NCBI GenBank assembly: GCA_902489945.1
Contig: CABUBZ010000088.1
Coordinates: 1 to 7,140 of the forward strand
From: an uncultured Collinsella sp.
GTDB taxonomy: Bacteria > Actinomycetota > Coriobacteriia > Coriobacteriales > Coriobacteriaceae
Direction of reading: 5' to 3'
DNA: 7,140 nucleotides
Positions 1 through 4,829 of this stretch are shown in pieces. A model generated the notes under the pieces. That model ran no database searches. It was not told where the DNA came from and saw only the letters and a program-made list of their open reading frames with translations. Within the stretch, counting starts at the first letter, position 1. Each line of letters starts with the position of its first letter. Position numbers and translations under genes: made by a program.

Positions 1-462
1 GTCTACGTGCCCGTGTGCTCCGACGGCGGTATCGTCTACGACTACCACATGACGCTCGCCCTTGCCATGGGTGCCGACTTTATGATGCTGGGCCGCTACT
101 TCGCTCGCTTCGATGAGAGTCCGACCGAGCGCGTCAACGTGAACGGTCAGTACATGAAGGAGTACTGGGGCGAGGGTTCTGCACGTGCCCGCAACTGGCA
201 GCGTTACGACCTGGGCGGCGCCGCGAAGCTCAGCTTCGTCGAGGGCGTCGACTCCTACGTTCCCTACGCCGGTTCCCTCAAGGACGGCGTGGGCGGCACG
301 CTCTATAAGGTCAAGTCCACGATGTGCAACTGCGGTGCCCTCTCGATCCCCGAGCTCCAGGAAAAGGCACGCCTAACGCTGGTCAGCTCCACCTCCATCG
401 TCGAAGGCGGCGCCCACGACGTTGTCGTGAAAGACTCTCAGCAGTCTGTGTCCTACCGCTAA
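1..462 (+). CDS. guaB: IMP dehydrogenase, C-terminal 153 residues (5' end outside window)
   Basis: IMP dehydrogenase oxidises IMP to XMP with NAD+, the committed step of guanine nucleotide synthesis in the cytosol. The open frame runs from base 1 to the TAA at 460-462; its start lies upstream. Visible parts, numbered from the first codon, are the phosphate-binding SDGGI (7-11), the second phosphate loop MLGRYFA (29-35), the mobile flap with the catalytic Arg-Tyr pair in NWQRYDLGG (R68, Y69; bases 202-207), and a C-terminal segment with STMCNCGALSIPEL and EGGAHDV. The catalytic cysteine loop and any CBS domains would lie upstream and cannot be judged. The flap and C-terminus match, from memory, the IMPDH of Tritrichomonas foetus and related bacterial enzymes rather than the E. 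coli type. GMP reductase is unlikely because the Arg-Tyr flap is present. A strong hairpin 48 bases after the stop suggests that the transcript ends here. Confidence 0.93.
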   Translation, partial: VYVPVCSDGGIVYDYHMTLALAMGADFMMLGRYFARFDESPTERVNVNGQYMKEYWGEGSARARNWQRYDLGGAAKLSFVEGVDSYVPYAGSLKDGVGGTLYKVKSTMCNCGALSIPELQEKARLTLVSSTSIVEGGAHDVVVKDSQQSVSYR

Positions 463-510
463 GATAAGAGCTGCACATAAAGGTTGAGTATCAACCACGT
501 TATTTAGATA

Positions 511-545
511 AAGCGAGATGCCTGCAAGTCGCAGGCATCTCGCTT
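511..545 (+). terminator. Perfect 15-bp hairpin downstream of guaB
   Basis: Bases 511-525 (AAGCGAGATGCCTGC) are exactly complementary to 531-545, with a 5-base loop AAGTC. The position, 48 bases after the guaB stop and before an apparent new promoter, fits a transcription terminator. The tract after the stem (GTCGTATTTGC) is only moderately T-rich, so it is not a textbook intrinsic terminator. It may act as a weak terminator, an mRNA 3'-end stabiliser, or both. The 3' arm overlaps where the -35 region of the leuS promoter would fall. Confidence 0.65.
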
Positions 546-553
546 GTCGTATT

Positions 554-562
554 TGCTATCAT
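554..562 (+). promoter_or_regulatory. Candidate extended -10 promoter for leuS
   Basis: TGC at 554-556 directly precedes TATCAT at 557-562, giving the extended -10 pattern TGn-TATnnT. Transcription would start near 569-570, just before the folded leader. No good -35 hexamer is found 16-18 bases upstream, where the sequence is the 3' arm of the guaB hairpin, so the call rests on the extended -10 alone. Confidence 0.4.
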
Positions 563-580
563 CATGCGAGTTAACGATGT

Positions 581-708
581 GGCGGGGCTCGCTGCAAGTT
601 CCGCACGAGCCGAAGAGCACTTAATGTGCTCTTCGTGCGAGCAGGACTGTCCGCAGCAGCGAGTAAAGGTAAGAACGCCCCGCCCCAACCCAGCTAACAA
701 AGGAGCTG
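581..708 (+). promoter_or_regulatory. Structured 5' leader of leuS (unclassified)
   Basis: The leader can fold into a closed domain. GGCGGGG (581-587) pairs with CCCCGCC (678-684), and CTCGCTGC (588-595) pairs with GCAGCGAG (656-663), leaving a 14-base bulge at 664-677. Inside is a hairpin with perfect arms 611-620 and 626-635 and loop TTAAT, which can extend through CGCACGA (602-608) with TCGTGCG (633-639). A separate small stem, CAGCT (691-695) with AGCTG (704-708), places most of the leuS Shine-Dalgarno AAAGGAG in its loop. No T-box sequence (GGTGG-N-ACCGCG type) and no terminator with a T tract is present. No open leader peptide rich in leucine codons is seen. The stems are directly visible; a regulatory role is inferred. 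Confidence 0.5.
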
Positions 709-710
709 AT

Positions 711-3287
711 ATGTGCGATTGCACAGATCATAAGGATGAGATCCCTGCCTACGACGCGCAGGCCATTGAGTCCAAGTGGATGAAGTCTTGGGAGGACTCC
801 AACCTTTTTGCCGTCGACACCGACGACAGTAAGCCCAAGAAGTATGTGCTCGAGATGTTCCCGTATCCGTCGGGCGACCTGCACATGGGCCACGCACGCA
901 ACTATACTATCGGCGATGCCATGGCCCGTCAGGCCCGCATGCGCGGCTACGACGTGCTGCATCCCATCGGCTTCGATGCCTTTGGCCTGCCCGCCGAGAA
1001 CGCCGCCATCAAGCACAACACGCAGGCTGCCGCCTGGACGTATAAGAACATGGACCAGGCGCTCGCCACGATGAAGTGCATGGGCTTTTCCTACGATCTG
1101 GATCGCATGGTCAAGACCTGCAGCCCCGACTACTACCGTTGGGGTCAGTGGATCTTTGAGAAGCTGTGGGAAAAGGGCCTGGTCTACCGTAAGAAGAACC
1201 CGGTCAACTGGTGCCCCACTTGCAAGACCGTTTTGGCCAACGAGCAGGTCACCGAGGGCAAGTGCTGGCGCTGCGGCACCGAACCCGAGAAGCGCGACCT
1301 GGAGCAGTGGTACTTCAAGATTACCGAGTACTCCCAGGAGCTGCTCGACGACCTGGAGAAGCTCCCCGGCTGGCCCGAGCGCGTCAAGCAGATGCAGGCC
1401 AACTGGATCGGCCGCTCCGAGGGCGCCGAGGTCGACTTTACCCTGTGCGACCAGGATGGCGATCCCATCGAGGGCGATGAGGGCAAGATCACCGTCTTCA
1501 CCACGCGTGCCGATACGCTCTTCGGTGTTTCCTTCTTTGTCCTGGCTCCCGAGTACGCTCGTCTGCACGAGCTCGTCGAGGGCACGGTGTACGAGGAGGC
1601 CGTGACCAAGATCGTCGAGGACTCCAAGCATATCTCCGCCGTCGAGCGTGCCCAGGGCACCCTCGAAAAGCACGGCGCCTTTACGGGCCGCTACGTGGTG
1701 AACCCCGTCAACGGCGAGAAGGTCCCCGTGTGGGTTGCCGATTATGTCGTTGCCGACTATGGCACCGGTGCCGTCATGGCCGTTCCCTGCGGCGACCAGC
1801 GCGACTTTGAGTTTGCGCGTAAGTACGACCTGCCGATCGTGCCGATCATCCTGGACGACGATGACCGCGCTGCCGTCGAGGCCAGCGGCGAGACCATCGA
1901 TACCTTCCATGCCGAGACCGTCGACTGGGATTGTGCCCACGCTGCCGAGGGCACGCTGGTCCAGTCCGGCAAGTACACCGGCATGCGCGGCGGTAAGCAC
2001 TCCGAGGGCGAGGCTGCGATCGTGGCCGACCTCGAGGCCATGGGCTGCGGTCGTCGCAAGGTCGAGTTCCGTCTGCGCGACTGGCTCATCAGCCGCCAGC
2101 GCTATTGGGGCAACCCCATCCCGGCCATCCACTGCGAGCACTGCGGCATCGTGCCCGTGCCCGAGGATCAGCTGCCGGTGACGCTACCCGAGAACCTGGA
2201 CCTGGGTGCAGGCGAGACCCTCGCCGAGTGCAAGGAGTTCTACGAGACCACCTGCCCGGTCTGCGGCCGCCCGGCCAAGCGCGAGACCGATACCATGGAC
2301 ACCTTCACCTGCTCCAGCTGGTATTACCTGCGCTATACCGATCCGCACAACACCGAGCTGCCCTTCTCCCGCGAGGCCGCCGACCGTTGGATGCCCGTCG
2401 ATAACTACATCGGCGGCATCGAGCACGCCATTCTGCATCTGCTCTACAGCCGCTTCTTTACCAAGGCGCTGCGCGACCTGGGCCTGCTGAGCGTGGACGA
2501 GCCCTTCACTAACCTGCTGTGCCAGGGCATGGTCAAGGACGAGAACGGCGACACCATGTCCAAGTCCAAGGGCAATGTCGTGCCCCCGAGCTCGGTTATC
2601 GAGCCCTACGGCGCGGACACCATGCGTCTGGCGATCTTGTTTATCGCCCCGCCCGAGAAGGACTTCGACTGGGATCCCAAGGCCGTTGAGGGCGCCAACC
2701 GCTTCATCAAGCGCGCCTGGCGTATCGTTTGGCAGCTCGTCCAGTCCGGCGACGCCAACGTGGCCTTCGACAAGTCCGCGCTCGACGAGGTTGCGATGAA
2801 GCTCTATCGCGAGCGTCACCGCACCATCGCCAAGTGCACCGAGGACTTCGATCGCGGCCAGTTCAACACCGCGATCTCGGCCGTCATGGAGCTCGTCAAC
2901 GCGGCGAGCGCCTACCTCAACGCCATCGAGGATACCGCCCGCGACAAGGCGCTGTGCTACGGCGTGGCTAAGGATATCGTGAGCGTCCTTGCTCCCATCT
3001 GCCCGTTCTGGGCCGACGAGCTGTGGCACGAGGCGCTCGGCTGTGAGGGCAACGCCTACACCGCCGCCTGGCCCGAGTTCGACCTGGCCGAGTCCGTTGA
3101 GGACACGGTGCAGATCGTGGTCCAGGTGCTCGGCAAGGTCCGCGGCCGCGTCGACGTGGCCCGCGATGCCTCCAACGAGGAAATGCAGGCTGCCGCCGAG
3201 GCCGCCGTCGCCAAGTGGCTCGAGGGCAAGACGGTCGTCAAGGCCATCTGCGTGCCCGACAAGCTGGTCAACCTGGTGGTCAAGTAG
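711..3287 (+). CDS. leuS: Leucyl-tRNA synthetase
   Basis: This 858-residue class Ia synthetase charges tRNA-Leu with leucine using ATP and edits mischarged products. The start is the ATG at 711, with AAAGGAG at 699-705 and 5-base spacing; the frame stays open back to an ATG at 564, but that stretch is the structured leader. The Rossmann fold carries the HIGH-type motif HMGH (58-61). A zinc knuckle has C168, C171, C185 and C188. The CP1 editing domain shows TTRADTLFG (264-272) and GTGAVMAVP followed by CGDQRD, with D362 the likely editing aspartate. RDWLISRQRYWG lies at 456-467. A second Cys set is C475, C478, C515 and C518. The signature lysine loop reads TMSKS (615-619), not KMSKS. The anticodon-binding helical domain spans roughly 695-795 and the leucine-specific C-terminal domain 798-858. 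Length is normal for the bacterial family. It appears to be a single-gene transcript between two hairpins. Confidence 0.98.
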   Translation: MCDCTDHKDEIPAYDAQAIESKWMKSWEDSNLFAVDTDDSKPKKYVLEMFPYPSGDLHMGHARNYTIGDAMARQARMRGYDVLHPIGFDAFGLPAENAAIKHNTQAAAWTYKNMDQALATMKCMGFSYDLDRMVKTCSPDYYRWGQWIFEKLWEKGLVYRKKNPVNWCPTCKTVLANEQVTEGKCWRCGTEPEKRDLEQWYFKITEYSQELLDDLEKLPGWPERVKQMQANWIGRSEGAEVDFTLCDQDGDPIEGDEGKITVFTTRADTLFGVSFFVLAPEYARLHELVEGTVYEEAVTKIVEDSKHISAVERAQGTLEKHGAFTGRYVVNPVNGEKVPVWVADYVVADYGTGAVMAVPCGDQRDFEFARKYDLPIVPIILDDDDRAAVEASGETIDTFHAETVDWDCAHAAEGTLVQSGKYTGMRGGKHSEGEAAIVADLEAMGCGRRKVEFRLRDWLISRQRYWGNPIPAIHCEHCGIVPVPEDQLPVTLPENLDLGAGETLAECKEFYETTCPVCGRPAKRETDTMDTFTCSSWYYLRYTDPHNTELPFSREAADRWMPVDNYIGGIEHAILHLLYSRFFTKALRDLGLLSVDEPFTNLLCQGMVKDENGDTMSKSKGNVVPPSSVIEPYGADTMRLAILFIAPPEKDFDWDPKAVEGANRFIKRAWRIVWQLVQSGDANVAFDKSALDEVAMKLYRERHRTIAKCTEDFDRGQFNTAISAVMELVNAASAYLNAIEDTARDKALCYGVAKDIVSVLAPICPFWADELWHEALGCEGNAYTAAWPEFDLAESVEDTVQIVVQVLGKVRGRVDVARDASNEEMQAAAEAAVAKWLEGKTVVKAICVPDKLVNLVVK

Positions 3288-3311
3288 GCACTGTGCGCTT
3301 AACTGACGCAT

Positions 3312-3355
3312 AAAAGACGAGGGGCGATCCGGTTGGGTCGTCCCTCGTTTTGTGT
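3312..3355. terminator. Intrinsic terminator after leuS, probably bidirectional
   Basis: Bases 3317-3330 pair with 3335-3348 through 14 pairs, two of them G-U, closing a GGTT loop. A TTTTGTGTT tract follows on the plus strand. The 5' flank AAAAG (3312-3316) gives a CTTTT tract on the minus strand. The element lies between the convergent leuS and lipoprotein genes, 24 bases after the leuS stop, and can serve both. Confidence 0.88.
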
Positions 3356-3391
3356 TGTATGCCCTGCTTAGTCATTGCGTCGCAACGTTTT

Positions 3392-3964
3392 CTATGGGAT
3401 GTGTACCAGGTCCCTAAAGTAAACGTTGCCCGTTGCCTCTTCGAACATCCAGATGTTGAGGTAGATGTCGTTGAGGTCGTTGTTCACATCAAAGTCCGGG
3501 TCGTCGTAGGTGCCCACAAAGGTGAGCATGGCGCGCGTTTCCTCGCCCGCTGCGACCTGCTGGCGCATGTGCACATCGCGGACCACGCCGTTGACGTAGG
3601 CATAGGAGTCCACATCGCCAAACATCATGTCGACACCGGTGTTGTTGGTCACCGTAAAGACGAGCGCGGCGTCGCCGTAGCCATCCGTGTCCTTGCCCAC
3701 GCAGGTAACATGGACGTTCTCGTCTGCCTCAAGGTCGATGGGGAACTGTTCTTGGGAATCGGGACCCAAGCTCTGGGGATCGACGATGTCCTCGTCTATT
3801 TTGTTGAAGCTCGCCGGGGGTTCGGTTTTCTCGATGGCTTTGGTGCTGCCAGGATCCGGTTCGCATGTTCCGGTTTTGCTGTTCGTTTTGCCACAGCCCA
3901 CGAGGGTCAACGAGCACGTTGCGATGGCGAGCGCAGTCATGCGGAGGGTGCCTAGGCGTTTCAT
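3392..3964 (-). CDS. Predicted secreted lipoprotein with Ig-like (DUF4352-like) domain, function unknown
   Basis: A 190-residue protein read from 3964 down to the TAG at 3394-3392. The signal peptide has K2-R3, a hydrophobic core and the lipobox L21-V22-G23-C24, so the mature protein should be lipid-anchored at C24 on the outer face of the membrane. A polar linker rich in Lys, Glu, Asp and Pro follows (about 25-75). The C-terminal part (about 76-190) contains VFTVTNNTG, a tyrosine and valine-rich stretch, and a V-x-AGEE turn; this resembles the beta-sandwich lipoprotein domains of the DUF4352 type, but the family assignment is by pattern only. The start is supported by AAGGAGG (complement of 3970-3976), 5 bases before the ATG. 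It converges on leuS and diverges from rimP, so it is probably its own transcription unit. No ligand or partner can be named. The plus-strand frame opposite it lacks comparable features. Confidence 0.82.
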   Translation of the reverse strand: MKRLGTLRMTALAIATCSLTLVGCGKTNSKTGTCEPDPGSTKAIEKTEPPASFNKIDEDIVDPQSLGPDSQEQFPIDLEADENVHVTCVGKDTDGYGDAALVFTVTNNTGVDMMFGDVDSYAYVNGVVRDVHMRQQVAAGEETRAMLTFVGTYDDPDFDVNNDLNDIYLNIWMFEEATGNVYFRDLVHIP

Positions 3965-4226
3965 GGGTGCCTCCTTACCGTAAAGGATCTCGAAAGGTTC
4001 GTCGTTGCGCGACTTGCTGGCTGGCTTGTTGCAGAATGCCCCTTAACGTAAGTCTGGTCGATAGGGGCTCGGGGAGGAATGCCCTTGGGGTCCGAACGGG
4101 CCTGTGGATTGGGACGCATGGCCCGTTTTTGGACCCTCGGACGCTTGCCTCATGGAGTCTTTAGTCCAATTGTCCTATTCTTGTGGAGAACCTGTGCTTG
4201 CACTCATCTGCAGGTTTGCGTTGTGC
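3965..4226. other. Gene-free region between the lipoprotein gene and the rimP promoter
   Basis: No credible coding frame, tRNA or known riboswitch is visible. Near the left edge is the minus-strand Shine-Dalgarno of the lipoprotein. GCCCCT (4038-4043) can pair with AGGGGC (4063-4068) around a 19-base loop. The near-repeated words AATGCCCCTT (4035-4044) and AATGCCCTT (4078-4086) flank that hairpin. The larger fold at 4088-4136 is listed separately. No convincing promoter for the lipoprotein gene was found. The right part carries the first TGCTTGCA site. Confidence 0.6.
4088..4136. other. Two-tier fold-back element of unknown role
   Basis: GGGTCC (4088-4093) pairs with GGACCC (4131-4136), and inside it AACGGGCC (4095-4102) pairs with GGCCCGTT (4120-4127), enclosing a 17-base loop. 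A five-T run (4126-4130) overlaps the end of the inner 3' arm, so on the plus strand the inner stem resembles an intrinsic terminator. There is no gene upstream on that strand for it to terminate. On the minus strand it would lie in a long leader of the lipoprotein gene, if transcription starts that far upstream. Role unknown. Confidence 0.45.
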
Positions 4227-4266
4227 TTGCACGTTTCCGCAGCTATTGGTATAGTTTGCTTGCAAA
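4193..4266. repeat. Three short palindromic TGCTTGCA sites around the rimP promoter
   Basis: The 8-mer TGCTTGCA occurs at 4195-4202, 4224-4231 and 4257-4264. The first two lie in an identical 11-mer, TGTGCTTGCAC (4193-4203 and 4222-4232), which forms the inverted repeat GTGC-TT-GCAC. The third lies in the inverted repeat TTTGC-TT-GCAAA (4255-4266). Centres are 29 and 33 bases apart, close to three helical turns. The second covers the -35 element and the third covers the end of the -10 and the expected start site. This arrangement suggests operators for an unknown dimeric regulator; that role is inferred. Confidence 0.5.
4227..4255 (+). promoter_or_regulatory. Promoter of the rimP-nusA-infB operon
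   Basis: TTGCAC (4227-4232) and TATAGT (4250-4255) are separated by exactly 17 bases, and TGG at 4247-4249 makes the -10 an extended type. Transcription should begin near 4262. The -10 is close to consensus; the -35 matches TTGACA only in its first three bases. The position, about 72 bases before the rimP ATG, and the lack of another good candidate support the call. Confidence 0.65.
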
Positions 4267-4280
4267 TGAAGTTGTAATTG

Positions 4281-4313
4281 AAAGAAGTGGGGTTTCGGCC
4301 CCGCTTCTTTTTT
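4281..4313 (+). terminator. Intrinsic terminator (attenuator) in the rimP leader
   Basis: Bases 4281-4292 pair with 4299-4310 in a 12-pair stem (one G-U) ending in GGGG/CCCC around the loop TTTCGG, with a six-T run at 4308-4313. It has every mark of a factor-independent terminator. It lies downstream of the operon promoter and 20 bases upstream of the rimP start codon, so operon transcripts must read through it. No antiterminator partner is evident in the short leader before it. Control by RNA polymerase pausing or NusA is therefore more likely than a riboswitch-type switch. Confidence 0.82.
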
Positions 4314-4333
4314 GTATGGATGGAGGTGCCGCA

Positions 4334-4828
4334 ATGGTCAAGACCAAGACCGAGCAGGCGATCATCGACGCGCTCGAGGCCGTCGCTCCCCAGCACGATA
4401 TCGACATCGTCGACGTCGAGCTCGTGGGTGCCACCAAGGCCCCCTGCGTGCGTGTGCGTATCGAGGGTGCCGAGGGTCAGAGCCTGTCGCTCAACGACGT
4501 CACGGCCAACACCAAGTGGGTCGGCGATGTGATTGAGGAGCTCGACCCCATCTCTTCGAGCTATACGCTCGAGGTGTCGAGCCCGGGTATGGCGCGCCCG
4601 CTGCGCCGCCCGTGCGACTTTGCCCGCTTTGTGGGCGAGAACTGTGAGCTCACCTCCACCGCCACCGAGGGCCGTCGCAAGTACGCCGGCAAGATTGCCG
4701 CCGCCACCGAGGCCGACGTGACCCTCGAGCTCGAGGACGGCGAGTCCGTTACCCTCGATTTCTCTGATGTTAAAAAGTGCAAGTTGAAGCCCACCTACGA
4801 CTTCAAGCCCGCGAAGGAAGGAAAGTAA
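4334..4828 (+). CDS. rimP: Ribosome maturation factor RimP
   Basis: RimP is a cytosolic factor that binds the free 30S subunit and is needed for its maturation. This 164-residue protein has the usual family length. The N-terminal alpha/beta domain (about 1-90) ends in the hallmark YTLEVSSPGMARPL (77-90), followed by DFARFVG (95-101) and an SH3-like C-terminal domain (about 100-155) with LDFSDVKKCKL. The ATG at 4334 is chosen because GGAGG (4322-4326) lies 7 bases upstream. An in-frame ATG at 4316 sits right after the terminator T run and has no Shine-Dalgarno. The gene is separated from nusA by one base, and its last codons supply the nusA ribosome-binding site, so the two are probably translationally coupled. 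It is the first gene of the rimP-nusA-infB operon and lies just behind the leader terminator. Confidence 0.96.
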   Translation: MVKTKTEQAIIDALEAVAPQHDIDIVDVELVGATKAPCVRVRIEGAEGQSLSLNDVTANTKWVGDVIEELDPISSSYTLEVSSPGMARPLRRPCDFARFVGENCELTSTATEGRRKYAGKIAAATEADVTLELEDGESVTLDFSDVKKCKLKPTYDFKPAKEGK

Positions 4829-4829
4829 G

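Noticed and set aside
577..624. Leucine leader peptide (15 codons from ATG 577)
   Set aside because: It contains only one leucine codon and no good ribosome-binding site, so attenuation by leucine-codon stalling is not supported.
564..710. N-terminal extension of leuS to the in-frame ATG at 564
   Set aside because: The stretch is a structured leader with no Shine-Dalgarno before 564, it overlaps the likely promoter and start site, and its translation resembles no LeuS N-terminus. The ATG at 711 has AAAGGAG at good spacing.
546..710. T-box riboswitch upstream of leuS
   Set aside because: No conserved T-box sequence, no specifier loop with a recognisable leucine codon context, and no terminator/antiterminator pair are visible.
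621..2141. Long minus-strand open frames opposite leuS (also 2184-3311) and opposite nusA (4803-6116)
   Set aside because: They are mirror images of high-GC codon bias in real genes, have repetitive Val/Leu/Gly/Asp composition, and lack domains or start signals.
3350..3955. Plus-strand open frame of 201 codons opposite the lipoprotein gene
   Set aside because: It has no Shine-Dalgarno and no recognisable domain, and it begins inside the leuS terminator. The minus-strand frame has a signal peptide, a lipobox and AAGGAGG.
4036..4060. Possible minus-strand promoter for the lipoprotein (TCGACC, 17 bases, CATTCT)
   Set aside because: Matches to consensus are too weak to separate it from chance.
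3965..4226. tRNA, 6S RNA or SRP RNA gene in the gene-free region
   Set aside because: No cloverleaf with T-loop consensus, no SRP GGAAG apical motif and no long 6S-type bubble helix could be found.
4079..4333. Extension of rimP to 4079 or to ATG 4316
   Set aside because: The extension would run through the promoter and terminator. ATG 4316 lacks a Shine-Dalgarno, while ATG 4334 has GGAGG seven bases upstream and begins the normal RimP N-terminus.
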